From positions 248,001-312,000 of the forward strand of contig NZ_RHQM01000003.1 of assembly GCF_003935375.1 (NCBI RefSeq): a stretch of 64,000 nucleotides of DNA, given 5' to 3'. Origin of the DNA: Stutzerimonas xanthomarina (GTDB lineage: Bacteria; Pseudomonadota; Gammaproteobacteria; Pseudomonadales; Pseudomonadaceae). Positions within the stretch are counted from its first letter, which is position 1. Each line of letters opens with the position of its first letter. The notes under the pieces are model-generated. The model had not been told where the DNA came from, did not search any database, and was given only the letters and a program-made list of their open reading frames with translations. Below, one piece after another: positions 42,342 through 52,818 of the stretch. A program made the translations under genes and the position numbers.

Positions 42342-43913
42342 ATGAACACTGCCCTGTACCGCATTCTCCTGTTGCTCCTGCTGGCCCTGCCCTGCGCAGC
42401 CCACGCCGGAGACGCAGCCGACTACGCCAAGGCCAGCCCGGCCAAGCAAGCCAAGCTGCTGGAAAACTGGGCCAACGCGCCGGCCCCTGAGCGTCTTGAA
42501 CTGATCGAGGCCCTACGCGCCAGCCGCGTGGCTATCGACCAGAACAAGACGCCCTTTATCGAGGAAAACGGTGCCTACCGTGCCCTGGAAGGTGACGCCG
42601 AGCCGGTCGGCACGCCGAAGAAGCTGCGCCTGAATAACCGCCTGCGTGGCCTGCTCAACACCGCCCTGGCCAGCCACCAGCTGTACGCCGAAGACCCGAC
42701 GCAGCGCCTCGCTGCGGCCAAGCGCCTGCAGCGCAGCGGCAAGCCGGAACAGCTCGAGCTGCTCCAGCAGCGCCTGGACGTAGAGGAAGACGCTGCCGTC
42801 AGCGAGGCGCTGACCCTGGCGCTAGCCAACCTGCAGCTGACCGCGAGCGACCCGGCCGTGCGCCTCGCCGCCGTGCGTCTGCTTGGCGAAACCGGTGCTC
42901 CGCTGGCGCGGGTAAGGCTGGAAAACCTGCTCGCCGATGAAGCGGAAACCGACGCCGCCGTACGCAAAGCCGCAGAAACCAGCCTGGCCCAGGTCAAGCG
43001 CAAGCTCTTGATCGGCGAACTGCTCGGCCAGGCCTTCAGCGGCCTATCGCTGGGCTCGATCCTGTTGCTCGCCGCCCTCGGCCTGGCGATCACCTTTGGC
43101 CTGCTCGGCGTGATCAACATGGCCCACGGCGAGATGCTGATGCTCGGCGCGTACTCCACCTACATGGTGCAAATATTGATGGCCCGGCTCGCACCTGAAG
43201 CCTTGGCGTTCTATCCGCTGGTGGCGCTGCCGGTGGCTTTCTTTGTCACCGCGGTGATCGGCATGGCGCTGGAGCGCACGGTGATCCGCCACCTCTACGG
43301 TCGCCCGCTGGAAACACTGCTGGCGACCTGGGGCATCAGCCTAATCCTGATCCAGTTGGTGCGCGTGCTGTTCGGCGCGCAGAACGTGGAAGTCGCCAAC
43401 CCCGGCTGGCTCTCCGGCGGGTTGCAGGTGCTGCCTAACCTCGTGCTGCCCTACAACCGCATGGTGATCATCGGCTTCGCGCTGTTCGTGGTGCTGCTGA
43501 CCTGGCTCTTGCTGAACAAGACGCGCCTGGGCCTGAACGTGCGCGCAGTGACGCAGAACCGCAACATGGCCGCCTGCTGCGGGGTGCCCACCGGGCGCAT
43601 CGACATGGTGGCCTTCGGACTGGGTTCCGGCATCGCCGGACTCGGCGGCGTGGCCCTGAGCCAGATCGGTAACGTCGGCCCGGACCTCGGCCAGAGCTAC
43701 ATCATCGACTCCTTCCTGGTGGTGGTGCTCGGCGGCGTCGGCCAACTGGCCGGCAGCATCTTCGCCGCCTTCGGCCTCGGCATCGCCAACAAGATCCTCG
43801 AACCGCAGATCGGCGCAGTGCTGGGCAAGATCCTCATCCTCGCGCTGATCATCCTCTTCATCCAGAAGCGTCCGCAGGGACTATTCGCTCTCAAGGGGAG
43901 GGTCATCGATTGA
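42342..43913 (+). CDS. urtB: Urea ABC transporter permease UrtB
   Basis: A 523-residue protein. A signal peptide (ILLLLLLALPCAAHA) and a ~210-residue helical, HEAT-like N-terminal region come before a LivH-type permease with about eight transmembrane segments (LGLAITFGLLGVINMAHGEM marks the start). This long N-terminus is characteristic of UrtB and absent from LivH. It forms the inner-membrane channel with UrtC. The stop overlaps the TTG start of urtC (TTGA). It is the second gene of the urt operon. Confidence 0.93.
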   Translation: MNTALYRILLLLLLALPCAAHAGDAADYAKASPAKQAKLLENWANAPAPERLELIEALRASRVAIDQNKTPFIEENGAYRALEGDAEPVGTPKKLRLNNRLRGLLNTALASHQLYAEDPTQRLAAAKRLQRSGKPEQLELLQQRLDVEEDAAVSEALTLALANLQLTASDPAVRLAAVRLLGETGAPLARVRLENLLADEAETDAAVRKAAETSLAQVKRKLLIGELLGQAFSGLSLGSILLLAALGLAITFGLLGVINMAHGEMLMLGAYSTYMVQILMARLAPEALAFYPLVALPVAFFVTAVIGMALERTVIRHLYGRPLETLLATWGISLILIQLVRVLFGAQNVEVANPGWLSGGLQVLPNLVLPYNRMVIIGFALFVVLLTWLLLNKTRLGLNVRAVTQNRNMAACCGVPTGRIDMVAFGLGSGIAGLGGVALSQIGNVGPDLGQSYIIDSFLVVVLGGVGQLAGSIFAAFGLGIANKILEPQIGAVLGKILILALIILFIQKRPQGLFALKGRVID

Positions 43914-44985
43914 ACCAGCCACTCACCCTCACCGCCGCACAGAAAGCCGGGCCGAAACTCACCGCCGTCGCCCTCGGCATCGTGCTCGTCATCCTGCTGG
44001 CCATGCCGCTGCTGCACCTGCTGCCGGCCGAGCATGCCCTGCACGTTTCGGCCTACACCCTGACGCTGGTGGGCAAGATCCTCTGCTACGCCATCGTCGC
44101 CCTGGCGCTGGATCTGGTCTGGGGTTACGCGGGGCTACTGTCCCTCGGCCACGGTCTGTTCTTCGCCCTCGGCGGTTACGCCATGGGCATGTACCTGATG
44201 CGCCAGAGCGCCGGCGACGGTCTGCCGGCATTCATGAGCTTCCTCGCCTGGAACGAGCTGCCCTGGTACTGGTACGGCACCTCGAGCTTCCTCTGGGCCA
44301 TGTGCCTGGTGGTGCTGGTGCCCGGCGTGCTGGCCTTCGTCTTCGGCTTCTTCGCCTTCCGCTCGCGGATCAAGGGCGTGTACTTCTCGATCATGACCCA
44401 GGCGCTGACCTTCGCCGGCATGCTGTTGTTCTTCCGCAACGAGACCGGCTTCGGCGGCAACAACGGCTTCACCGATTTCAAGACCATTCTCGGCTTCTCG
44501 ATCTCGGCTCCGGCAACCCGCGCCACGCTGTTCCTGGCCACCGTCGCCCTGCTGGTTGGCAGCCTGCTCCTTGGATGGCGGCTGGCACGTAGCAAGTTCG
44601 GCCGGGTGCTCACAGCGCTGCGTGATGCCGAGAACCGGCTGATGTTCTGCGGCTACGATCCGCGCGGTTACAAGCTGTTCATCTGGACGCTGTCGGCGGT
44701 GCTCTGCGGTCTGGCCGGTGCGCTCTATGTGCCGCAAGTCGGCATCATCAACCCCAGCGAGATGGCGCCAACGCAATCCATCGAAGCCGCCGTCTGGGTC
44801 GCCCTCGGCGGACGCGGCACGCTGATCGGCCCGCTGCTCGGCGCCGGCATCGTCAACGGCATGAAGAGCTGGTTCACCGTGGCCTTCCCCGAATACTGGC
44901 TGTTCGCCCTCGGCGCACTGTTCATCGTCGTCACCCTGTACCTGCCCAAGGGCGTCATCGGCCTCATCAAGCGGAGGGGCGAAGA

Positions 44986-44989
<4 letters not shown>
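43910..44989 (+). CDS. urtC: Urea ABC transporter permease UrtC
   Basis: A 359-residue LivM-type permease with about nine transmembrane segments and the conserved GYAGLLSLGHGLFFALGGYA and DPRGYKLFIWTLSAVLCGLAGAL stretches. It pairs with UrtB in the inner membrane. The start is a TTG overlapping the urtB stop, with AAGGGGAGGG twelve bases before it, a strong ribosome site that supports the rare start. It overlaps urtD by four bases (ATGA). Confidence 0.93.
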
Positions 44990-45837
<848 letters not shown>

Positions 45838-45883
45838 GCCGCTCACAGGGAGATGACTGGCGCCATTCACCGAGGTCCTCCAC

Positions 45884-45986
45884 GGTGGATGGGTAAAGCG
45901 TCATCCACCCTACGCCCGCCAAACGCCCATGCCCGCATCAACGCAAACCTAATCGTAGGGTGGATAACGCCAGAGGCTTATCCACC
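45884..45986. repeat. Two palindromic repeats between urtD and urtE
   Basis: Copy one: GGTGGAT...ATCCACCCTAC at 45884-45913. Copy two in opposite sense: GTAGGGTGGATAA...TTATCCACC at 45955-45986. Both belong to the family found at 4511 and 42204. They face each other in the gap of a clearly single operon. Confidence 0.7.
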
Positions 45987-46003
45987 AAGTGAAGGAGTCG
46001 CAC

Positions 46004-46702
46004 ATGCTGCAAGTCCAGCAACTGCACCAGTACTACGGCGGCAGCCACATCCTGCGCGGCCTTTCGTTCGAGGCGAAGGTCGGCGAAGTCACCTGCCTGC
46101 TCGGGCGCAACGGCGTCGGCAAAACCACCCTGCTCAAGTGCCTGATGGGCCTGATTCCGGCCAAGGAAGGCGCGGTGAACTGGGAGGGCAAGCCGATCAC
46201 CGGCTTCAAGCCGCACCAGCGCGTGCACGCCGGCATCGCCTACGTGCCGCAGGGGCGCGAGATCTTCGGCCGCCTGACCGTCGAGGAAAACCTGCTGATG
46301 GGCCTGTCCCGCTTCAGCGCCAGCGAGGCCAAGGAAGTACCCGAGTTCATCTACGAGCTGTTTCCGGTGCTCAAGGAAATGAAGCACCGCCGCGGCGGCG
46401 ACCTCTCCGGTGGTCAGCAACAGCAACTGGCCATCGGCCGCGCGCTGGCTAGCAAGCCGCGCCTGCTGATCCTCGACGAACCCACCGAAGGCATCCAGCC
46501 TTCGGTAATCAAGGAGATCGGCGCGGTGATCAGGAAACTCGCCGCTCGCGGCGACATGGCGATCCTCCTGGTGGAGCAGTTCTACGACTTCGCCGCCGAG
46601 CTGGCCGACCAGTATCTGGTGATGAGCCGCGGCGAAATCATCCAGCAGGGGCGCGGCGAGACGATGGAGGCCGAAGGCATACGCGGGCTGGTCGCGATCT
46701 GA
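46004..46702 (+). CDS. urtE: Urea ABC transporter ATP-binding protein UrtE
   Basis: A 232-residue LivF-type ATPase: Walker [10 protein letters not shown], signature [15 protein letters not shown], Walker [12 protein letters not shown], and the switch region LLVEQFYDF. It partners UrtD. The ATG at 46004 has GAAGGAG nine bases upstream; a GTG at 45989 is in frame but lies on top of that ribosome site. It ends the urt operon, and the ureD promoter region follows. Confidence 0.93.
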   Translation: MLQVQQLHQYYGGSHILRGLSFEAKVGEVTCLLGRNGVGKTTLLKCLMGLIPAKEGAVNWEGKPITGFKPHQRVHAGIAYVPQGREIFGRLTVEENLLMGLSRFSASEAKEVPEFIYELFPVLKEMKHRRGGDLSGGQQQQLAIGRALASKPRLLILDEPTEGIQPSVIKEIGAVIRKLAARGDMAILLVEQFYDFAAELADQYLVMSRGEIIQQGRGETMEAEGIRGLVAI

Positions 46703-46711
46703 TCGGAAGAA

Positions 46712-46758
46712 TGCACCAAAACGGCGCATCAAAAGCTCAACGCACCAGCCCGAAGCAC
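46712..46758 (+). promoter_or_regulatory. NtrC-type sites upstream of ureD
   Basis: TGCACCAAAACGGCGCA (46712-46728) is a good NtrC dyad. A weaker GCACCAGCCCGAAGCAC follows 29 bases later at 46742. They lie about 140-185 bases before the predicted ureD transcription start. Confidence 0.55.
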
Positions 46759-46869
46759 AAGAGCATCAGCCAGAGACGCCTGATCAGGACGCCAACTTGC
46801 GGCGGAAAGCGCTGCAGTGCCGAGCTATCAGGCCGCGCCACAGGACGACGCACCAGGGCAGCGCACAAC

Positions 46870-46885
46870 AGGCATGGCGATTGCT
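46870..46885 (+). promoter_or_regulatory. Sigma-54 promoter of ureD
   Basis: GGCATGGCGATTGCT has GG at 46871-46872 and GC at 46883-46884, ten bases apart, close to the consensus TGGCACG-n4-TTGCT. Transcription would start near 46896, 27 bases before the ureD ATG at 46923. Confidence 0.7.
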
Positions 46886-46922
46886 CTGCTTTCCTGACCG
46901 ACAGATCGAAAAGCCTGCGCCC

Positions 46923-47756
46923 ATGAACGCCCCTGCACCGCTGTTCACCCCCCACTGGCATGCCGAGCTCGAGCTCGGTTATGCGCTGTGCGCCGGCGCC
47001 ACGCGGCCGGTGCTGCGTCGCCACAACGGGCCGCTGCGGGTGCAGAAGCATCTCTACCCAGAGGGATCTGAGGTCTGTCAGCACATCATCGTGCACCCGC
47101 CGGGTGGCATTGCCGGCGGGGATCGGCTGGATATCAGCGCCTCGGTTGCCGCCGGTGCCTGGGCGCAGCTGACCAGCCCCGGTGCGGCCAAGTGGTATCG
47201 CGCAGTCGGCCCGGCGTTTCAGGACCTGCGCCTGCGCGTCGAAACCGGCGCCACGCTGGAATGGCTACCGCAGGAGACCATTGTCTACTCCGCGGCGCAG
47301 GCCGAGCTGAGCACGGTCATCGAGCTGGAAGGCGACGCGCGTCTGTTCTACTGGGACGTGGTGGCGCTCGGCCGGCCGGCAGCAGGCGAGCGCTTCGACG
47401 CCGGGCATTTCCAGGCGCGCCTGGATATCCGCCGCGATGGTCAGCTCATCTGGCACGAACGCCAGCGCATCGCCGGCGGCGACGGCCTGCTGGATTCACC
47501 GATCGGCCTCGACGGGCGTTCGGTGTTTGCGACCCTGGTCGTCAGCGGCGAAATCGACGCTGAGCTGATGGAACGCTGCCGTGAACTACCCAGCCGCGTG
47601 CGTGGCGACCTGACCCAGCTGCCCGGCCTGGTGGTCGCGCGCTGTCTCGCGGACGAAGCGCTGCATGCGCGCGCCTGGCTGATCGACCTATGGCGGCTGT
47701 TGCGCCCTGAACTGCTGGGCCGCGAGGCGGTACCGCCACGAATCTGGAGTACCTGA
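46923..47756 (+). CDS. ureD: Urease accessory protein UreD
   Basis: A 277-residue UreD (UreH) with the family stretches [36 protein letters not shown] and [12 protein letters not shown]. It binds apo-urease and, with UreF and UreG, forms the complex that inserts two nickel ions and the carbamylated lysine. The ATG at 46923 is the family start; the frame runs back to 46797 through the sigma-54 promoter, so the longer form is rejected. It heads ureD-ureA-acetyltransferase-ureB-ureC. Confidence 0.93.
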   Translation: MNAPAPLFTPHWHAELELGYALCAGATRPVLRRHNGPLRVQKHLYPEGSEVCQHIIVHPPGGIAGGDRLDISASVAAGAWAQLTSPGAAKWYRAVGPAFQDLRLRVETGATLEWLPQETIVYSAAQAELSTVIELEGDARLFYWDVVALGRPAAGERFDAGHFQARLDIRRDGQLIWHERQRIAGGDGLLDSPIGLDGRSVFATLVVSGEIDAELMERCRELPSRVRGDLTQLPGLVVARCLADEALHARAWLIDLWRLLRPELLGREAVPPRIWST

Positions 47757-47762
47757 ATGACC

Positions 47763-47880
47763 GGTGGGCAAGGCTGCGCCGTTGCCCACCCTACGCCGGC
47801 GCTTGCCAAGTGCCGCCCAATGATCGCTGCGTGGTCTCGGCCACGAGCCGGTGGATGTGAAAAGCGACATCCACCCTACG
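47763..47880. repeat. Two palindromic repeats between ureD and ureA
   Basis: GGTGGGCA...TGCCCACCCTAC at 47763-47794 and GGTGGATGT...ACATCCACCCTACG at 47850-47880, the same family as those in the urt operon. They fill the 136-base gap in an otherwise continuous urease operon. Confidence 0.7.
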
Positions 47881-47892
47881 ACTGGAGCTGTT

Positions 47893-48195
47893 ATGGATTT
47901 ATCGCCGAGAGAAAAAGACAAGCTGCTGATCTTCACCGCCGGCCTGGTGGCCGAGCGCCGCCTGGCGCGCGGGTTGCAGCTCAACTACCCGGAAGCCATG
48001 GCCTACATTTCCGCGGCACTGCTCGAAGGCGCGCGCGACGGCCGAACGGTCGCCGAGCTGATGCACTTCGGCACCACCCTGCTCAGCCGCGAGCAGGTGA
48101 TGGAAGGCGTGCCGGAGATGATCCCGGAGATCCAGGTCGAGGCCACCTTCCCGGATGGCACCAAGCTGGTCACCGTGCATCAACCTATTCCCTGA
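47893..48195 (+). CDS. ureA: Urease gamma subunit
   Basis: A 100-residue UreA with [25 protein letters not shown] at the N-terminus and the conserved [11 protein letters not shown] and [11 protein letters not shown] stretches. It is the small structural subunit of the (UreABC)3 trimer that hydrolyses urea to ammonia and carbamate. The ATG at 47893 gives the family start; the frame extends back to 47851 into a repeat. An acetyltransferase gene follows 11 bases later. Confidence 0.95.
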   Translation: MDLSPREKDKLLIFTAGLVAERRLARGLQLNYPEAMAYISAALLEGARDGRTVAELMHFGTTLLSREQVMEGVPEMIPEIQVEATFPDGTKLVTVHQPIP

Positions 48196-48206
48196 AACGC
48201 GGGTCA

Positions 48207-48761
48207 ATGTCTACTGCGAACGACCTTGAACCGCCTTTGAAGGAACTCAACGTGCAGATACGCGACGCCCTGGACACCGACCTCGCAGGCATCCTGCGGA
48301 TCTACAACGACGCGGTAGAGAACAGCACGGCAATCTGGAACGACCGGATCGTCGACCTCGACAACCGCCGCGCCTGGCTGGCCGAGCGCCACGATCAGGG
48401 TTACCCGGTGCTGGTGGCCATCGACGAGGGGGGCCAGGTGGCCGGCTACGCCTCGTTCGGCCCCTGGCGCCCGCATGACGGCTTTCGCCACACCGTGGAG
48501 AACTCGGTGTACGTGAGCCCCGACCACCGCGGCAGTGGCATCGGCCGCAGCCTGATGAAGGCGCTGATCGAGCGCGCCCGGATGCTCGAGAAGCACGTGA
48601 TGGTCGCCTTTATCGAAAGCGAGAACCGCGCCTCGGTGCATATGCACCAGCAGCTCGGCTTCATCCACGTCGGCCAGATGCGTCAGGTCGGCTGCAAGTT
48701 CGGCCGCTGGCTGGACCTGACCATGATGCAACTGACCCTGAACAGGACGTCCCAACCATGA
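48207..48761 (+). CDS. GNAT N-acetyltransferase of the phosphinothricin/methionine-sulfoximine type
   Basis: A 184-residue GNAT enzyme with [33 protein letters not shown] (acetyl-CoA pyrophosphate loop) and [13 protein letters not shown]. These match the phosphinothricin acetyltransferase group, including P. aeruginosa PA4866, which acetylates methionine sulfone and sulfoximine and lies between ureA and ureB there. It probably detoxifies glutamine-synthetase inhibitors, which fits an operon that supplies ammonia. Its stop overlaps the ureB start by four bases. A GTG at 48252 (MQIRDAL) is an alternative start, since the first 15 residues look unconserved. Confidence 0.88.
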   Translation: MSTANDLEPPLKELNVQIRDALDTDLAGILRIYNDAVENSTAIWNDRIVDLDNRRAWLAERHDQGYPVLVAIDEGGQVAGYASFGPWRPHDGFRHTVENSVYVSPDHRGSGIGRSLMKALIERARMLEKHVMVAFIESENRASVHMHQQLGFIHVGQMRQVGCKFGRWLDLTMMQLTLNRTSQP

Positions 48762-49063
48762 TTCCCGGCGAATACCAGATCCAGGACGGCGAGATCGATC
48801 TCAACGCCGGCCGCCGCACCCTAACCCTCTGCGTGGCCAACAGCGGCGACCGGCCGATCCAGGTCGGTTCGCACTACCACTTCTTCGAAACCAACGATGC
48901 GCTCACCTTCGACCGCGCCGCCACGCGCGGCATGCGTCTGAACATCCCGGCCGGCACCGCGGTGCGCTTCGAGCCGGGACAGAGCCGCGAGGTGGAACTG
49001 GTCGAGCTGGCCGGCGATCGCCGGGTGTTCGGTTTCGCCGGGCGAGTGATGGGCGCGCTTTAA
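48758..49063 (+). CDS. ureB: Urease beta subunit
   Basis: A 101-residue UreB beginning [19 protein letters not shown], with [19 protein letters not shown] and [23 protein letters not shown], all typical. It is the second small structural subunit of urease. It is translationally coupled to the acetyltransferase gene by an ATGA overlap, and ureC starts 149 bases later after another palindromic repeat. Confidence 0.95.
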   Translation: MIPGEYQIQDGEIDLNAGRRTLTLCVANSGDRPIQVGSHYHFFETNDALTFDRAATRGMRLNIPAGTAVRFEPGQSREVELVELAGDRRVFGFAGRVMGAL

Positions 49064-49066
49064 AAG

Positions 49067-49177
49067 CCCCTCACCCCAGCCCTCTCCCAAGGGGAGAGGG
49101 AGAAAAGCAGCCACCGCGACGGAATGGACCAACGCCGATCAGCCCCCTCTCCCTCCGGGAGAGGGTTGGGGTGAGGG
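49067..49177. repeat. Inverted repeat CCCCTCACCCCAGCCCTCTC...GGGGTGAGGG
   Basis: Left arm 49067-49100 (with its own short hairpin CTCTCCCAAGGGGAGAG) and right arm 49145-49177 are near-complements. This is a widespread interspersed repeat of pseudomonads, different from the GTAGGGTGG family. It lies between ureB and ureC. Confidence 0.75.
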
Positions 49178-49211
49178 CAGAGCCAATACAGGGACCGACC
49201 AAGGAGCCCCG

Positions 49212-50912
49212 ATGAAGATCAGCAGACAAGCCTACGCCGATATGTTCGGCCCCACCGTCGGCGACAAGGTACGCCTGGCCGATACCGAGCTATGGATCGA
49301 GGTCGAAAAGGACTTCACCACTTACGGCGAGGAAGTGAAGTTCGGCGGCGGCAAGGTGATCCGTGACGGCATGGGCCAGGGCCAGCTGTGCGCCGCCGAC
49401 GTGGTCGACACGCTGATCACCAATGCGCTGATCCTCGACCACTGGGGCATCGTCAAGGCTGACGTCGGCCTCAAGGATGGCCGCATCGCCGCCATCGGCA
49501 AGGCCGGCAACCCGGACATCCAGCCGGACGTGACCATCGCCATCGGCGCCGCGACGGAAGTCATCGCAGGGGAAGGCATGATCCTCACCGCCGGCGGCAT
49601 CGACTCGCATATCCACTTCATCTGCCCGCAGCAGATCGAAGAAGCCTTGATGAGCGGCGTCACCACCATGATCGGCGGCGGCACCGGGCCGGCCACCGGG
49701 ACCAACGCCACCACGGTCACGCCCGGCCCCTGGCATATGGCGCGCATGCTGCAGGCCGCCGATGCCTTCCCGATGAACATCGGCTTCACCGGCAAGGGCA
49801 ACGCCTCGCTGCCCGAGCCGCTGATCGAGCAGGTCAAGGCCGGCGCCATCGGCCTCAAGCTGCACGAAGACTGGGGCACCACGCCGGCGGCCATCGACAA
49901 CTGCCTGAACGTGGCGGACCAGTACGACGTGCAGGTGGCGATCCATACCGACACGCTGAACGAATCGGGCTTCGTCGAGACGACCCTCGGCGCGTTCAAG
50001 GGCCGCACCATCCACACCTACCACACCGAGGGTGCCGGTGGCGGCCACGCGCCGGACATCATCAAGGCCTGCGGCTTCCCAAACGTGCTGCCCAGCTCGA
50101 CCAACCCGACGCGGCCGTTCACCCGCAACACCATCGACGAGCATCTGGACATGCTCATGGTCTGCCACCACCTCGATCCGAGCATCGCCGAGGACGTGGC
50201 CTTCGCCGAGAGCCGGATTCGCCGCGAGACGATTGCGGCCGAAGACATCCTCCACGACCTCGGTGCCTTCTCGATGATCAGCTCCGACAGTCAGGCCATG
50301 GGCCGCGTCGGTGAAGTGATCACCCGCACCTGGCAGACCGCCGACAAGATGAAGAAGCAGCGCGGCGCCCTGCCCGGCGACGGCGCGGGCAACGACAACT
50401 TCCGCGCCAAACGCTACATCGCCAAGTACACCATCAACCCGGCGATTACCCACGGCGTCAGCCACGAGGTGGGCTCGATCGAAGTGGGCAAGTGGGCCGA
50501 CCTGGTGCTCTGGCGCCCAGCGTTCTTCGGCGTCAAGCCGACGCTGATCCTCAAGGGCGGCGCCATTGCCGCGAGCCTGATGGGCGACGCCAACGCCTCG
50601 ATCCCGACGCCGCAGCCGGTGCACTACCGGCCGATGTTCGCCAGTTACGGCGGTTCGCTGCACGCGTCGAGCTTCACCTTCATCAGCCAGGCCGCCTTCG
50701 AGGCCGGCGTGCCGGAACAGCTGGGACTGAAGAAGAAGATCGGCGTGGTCCGGGGTTGCCGTCAGGTGCAGAAGAAGGACCTGATCCACAACGACTACAC
50801 GCCGGACATCCAGGTCGACCCGCAGAACTATCAGGTGCGCGCCGATGGCCAGCTGCTCTGGTGCGAGCCGGCCGAAGTGCTGCCGATGGCGCAGCGCTAC
50901 TTTCTGTTCTGA
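49212..50912 (+). CDS. ureC: Urease alpha (catalytic) subunit
   Basis: A 566-residue UreC, full length. The nickel ligands in [13 protein letters not shown], the carbamylated lysine in [14 protein letters not shown], the HTDTLNESG loop and the catalytic-histidine flap MVCHHLDPS are visible, as is the N-terminal [18 protein letters not shown]. It hydrolyses urea in the cytoplasm. AAGGAG precedes the ATG. It ends the ureD-ureC operon, followed by a strong terminator at 50956. The accessory genes ureEFG lie 7 kb downstream under a separate promoter. Confidence 0.97.
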   Translation: MKISRQAYADMFGPTVGDKVRLADTELWIEVEKDFTTYGEEVKFGGGKVIRDGMGQGQLCAADVVDTLITNALILDHWGIVKADVGLKDGRIAAIGKAGNPDIQPDVTIAIGAATEVIAGEGMILTAGGIDSHIHFICPQQIEEALMSGVTTMIGGGTGPATGTNATTVTPGPWHMARMLQAADAFPMNIGFTGKGNASLPEPLIEQVKAGAIGLKLHEDWGTTPAAIDNCLNVADQYDVQVAIHTDTLNESGFVETTLGAFKGRTIHTYHTEGAGGGHAPDIIKACGFPNVLPSSTNPTRPFTRNTIDEHLDMLMVCHHLDPSIAEDVAFAESRIRRETIAAEDILHDLGAFSMISSDSQAMGRVGEVITRTWQTADKMKKQRGALPGDGAGNDNFRAKRYIAKYTINPAITHGVSHEVGSIEVGKWADLVLWRPAFFGVKPTLILKGGAIAASLMGDANASIPTPQPVHYRPMFASYGGSLHASSFTFISQAAFEAGVPEQLGLKKKIGVVRGCRQVQKKDLIHNDYTPDIQVDPQNYQVRADGQLLWCEPAEVLPMAQRYFLF

Positions 50913-50955
50913 GCTTCACGGACAGCGCGGCAGCCGACAAGCCGCAGCGCCAGCG

Positions 50956-50989
50956 AAAAGCCCAGGCTTGTCCGCAAGCCTGGGCTTTT
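50956..50989. terminator. Intrinsic terminator after ureC
   Basis: AAAAGCCCAGGCTTG, loop TCCG, CAAGCCTGGGCTTTT: a perfect 15-base stem with T-runs on both strands, 44 bases after the ureC stop. It closes the urease structural operon. Confidence 0.9.
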
Positions 50990-51024
50990 CATATCCGTGC
51001 CCCCGCTCCCGGCCGACACTGATG

Positions 51025-51039
51025 GCACCGCCCTGGTGC
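51025..51039 (+). promoter_or_regulatory. NtrC-type dyad upstream of the NCS1 permease
   Basis: GCACCGCCCTGGTGC is a perfect GCACC-n5-GGTGC dyad. It lies about 215-230 bases before the possible sigma-54 start site and is the best-formed NtrC site in the window. Confidence 0.55.
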
Positions 51040-51121
51040 GCTACGTCTTTTGAGTGCATACCCGCGATGCATCCGCAAAGTCGAACGGCAATGAATTTCT
51101 GATCTGAAATTCGCATCAATC

Positions 51122-51174
51122 TTGTATACAAATTATCCCGCACGATGCCTCGGAGCGCCTAGACTCGAGGCATC
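51122..51174. promoter_or_regulatory. Possible operators before the NCS1 permease
   Basis: Two palindromes: TTGTATACAA at 51122-51131, of the kind bound by GntR-type regulators, and GATGCCTCG/CGAGGCATC at 51144-51174 with a 13-base centre. No regulator gene adjoins, so the factor is unknown. Together with the NtrC dyad and a possible sigma-54 promoter these account for the 367-base gap after ureC. Confidence 0.4.
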
Positions 51175-51228
51175 GGGCGCAACCGCCTCAGTGATCGTCG
51201 CCTGATAATTCGCGAGCTCTGTCGTACG

Positions 51229-51244
51229 CGGAACAAGAACTGCA
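51229..51244 (+). promoter_or_regulatory. Possible sigma-54 promoter of the NCS1 permease
   Basis: GGAACAAGAACTGC has GG (51230-51231) and GC (51242-51243) ten bases apart, with fewer other consensus matches than the urt and ure promoters. Transcription would start near 51254, 26 bases before the ATG at 51280. Confidence 0.45.
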
Positions 51245-51279
51245 TACAAAAATCCACAGTCTTGCTCAGAGCGCATCCC

Positions 51280-52752
51280 ATGAATCACGACGACTTTCAG
51301 ATCAAGCAGATCGACCCCAGTCTCTATAACGCGGATCTCGCGCCGCTCCCCCCGGCTGAACGTAAATGGGGCTGGTTCGAGATCTTCAACGTGTGGTCCA
51401 ACGACATACAGAGTCTGTTCGGCTACACGCTGGCCGCCACGCTTTTCATCAGCTACGGGCTCAATGGCTGGGCGGTTCTGACGGGTATCGTCCTGGCCGG
51501 CTTCATCGTGATGGGGCTGGTGCACCTCACCGGAAAACCGAGTGTGAAGTACGGCATTCCGTTCCCCGTCATGGCGCGGGCGAGCATGGGCGTACGCGGC
51601 GCTAACTTTCCGGCGGTCGTCCGCGGCATCGTCGCGATCTTCTGGTATGGCGTGCAGACCTACTTTGCCTCGACTGCCGTTGCGCTGCTGCTCCGGGCCT
51701 TCATGGGCACCGATCCACAGGCGGCGACACTGCTCGGCCTGACTGCCATCGACTGGGCCGCCTACGTGATGGTCTGCGTGTTTCAGGTAGCGCTGTTCGT
51801 TCGCGGCGTCGACTGGGTAACGCGCTTTCTCAACTGGGCCGGCCCGCTGGTCTACCTGGTGATGATCGTGCTGATGATCGCCATCTGGTATCAGGCCGGC
51901 CCGAGCCTGCTGGGTGCCCTTGGCGACATTTTCAGCGGCAGCGGCGAACATGCCGGCGGTCCGATTGCAGCATTCGCGGCAGTGGTCGGCACCATGGTCG
52001 CCTACTTTGCCGCGGTGGTAATCAACTACGGCGATTTCGCCCGCTTCGTGAAAGACGAGCGGCAGATGCGCATCGGTAATTTCTTCGGCCTGCCTGTGAG
52101 CCTGGCGGTTTTCTCGATGATCGCGCTGGTGATCACCGCCGGCACCGTGGTCGTATTCGGAGAGACGCTGACCAACCCGACCGACATCGTGGCACGCATC
52201 GACAATGTCACCCTGACGGTGGTCGCCGCGATCACCTTCTTCGCCGCTACGGTGGGCATCAACCTGGTCGCCAACTTCATCCCTCCGGCCTACGACATCG
52301 CCAACCTGGCCCCCGCCAGGATCAGCGCCCGGACCGGTGGCTTCATCACTGCCGCCATCGCCTTTTTCATCGGCGCGCTGTGGGTGGCCTTCATCAGCGA
52401 AGTGGGCATCGCCGCCTTTGTCGATACGCTGGGCGCGGCGCTGGCGCCGCTGTACGGCATCATCGTGGCGGACTACTACCTGGTCCGGCGTCAGCGTCTG
52501 GATGTACAGCAGCTGTTCTGCGCCGAACGTACCGGCATCTACCACTTCAACGCTGGCTGGAACCGCAAGGCAATGATCGCGTTCGGTGTGAGTGCCGTGT
52601 TCTCCGTGGCCTCGGTATGGACGCCCGGACTGGAGAGCCTGTCCGGTTTCGCCTGGCTGCTGGGCGCACTGTTTGGCGGGACGCTGCACTATGTGCTGAT
52701 GCGCAGGCAGCCCCTTCTTGTCACCCCGGTACAACCCGCGCCGCTGGGGTGA
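51280..52752 (+). CDS. NCS1-family nucleobase:cation symporter
   Basis: A 490-residue inner-membrane transporter with 12 predicted helices. The NCS1 hallmarks are present: NVWSNDIQSLFGYTLAATLF, GKPSVKYGIPFPVMARASMGVRGANFPA and the late ADYYLVRRQRLD. The family imports cytosine, uracil, allantoin, hydantoins or thiamine precursors with Na+ or H+. The substrate is not evident, but location beside urease under a possible NtrC promoter suggests a nitrogen-rich ring compound. The ATG at 51280 is chosen over an in-frame TTG at 51262. A terminator follows at 52769. Confidence 0.88.
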   Translation: MNHDDFQIKQIDPSLYNADLAPLPPAERKWGWFEIFNVWSNDIQSLFGYTLAATLFISYGLNGWAVLTGIVLAGFIVMGLVHLTGKPSVKYGIPFPVMARASMGVRGANFPAVVRGIVAIFWYGVQTYFASTAVALLLRAFMGTDPQAATLLGLTAIDWAAYVMVCVFQVALFVRGVDWVTRFLNWAGPLVYLVMIVLMIAIWYQAGPSLLGALGDIFSGSGEHAGGPIAAFAAVVGTMVAYFAAVVINYGDFARFVKDERQMRIGNFFGLPVSLAVFSMIALVITAGTVVVFGETLTNPTDIVARIDNVTLTVVAAITFFAATVGINLVANFIPPAYDIANLAPARISARTGGFITAAIAFFIGALWVAFISEVGIAAFVDTLGAALAPLYGIIVADYYLVRRQRLDVQQLFCAERTGIYHFNAGWNRKAMIAFGVSAVFSVASVWTPGLESLSGFAWLLGALFGGTLHYVLMRRQPLLVTPVQPAPLG

Positions 52753-52768
52753 GCGTCGCTGCAAACGA

Positions 52769-52799
52769 GGCCGGGCATGCTAGAGTGTCCGGCCTTTTT
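52769..52799 (+). terminator. Intrinsic terminator after the NCS1 gene
   Basis: GGCCGG...CCGGCC with a 14-base loop followed by TTTTT. It lies 17 bases after the NCS1 stop and upstream of the kinase start, which argues against the kinase starting at 52777. Confidence 0.8.
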
Positions 52800-52818
52800 C
52801 ATCGCTCAGGGCCTTGCG

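Noticed and set aside
49290..50789. A 499-codon frame opposite ureC
   Set aside because: A shadow of ureC; composition is Asp/His/Val/Gly-skewed as expected from reading the reverse of urease codons.
51133..52764. A 543-codon frame opposite the NCS1 permease
   Set aside because: Shadow frame with His/Asp/Gln-rich translation, crossing the promoter region of the real gene.
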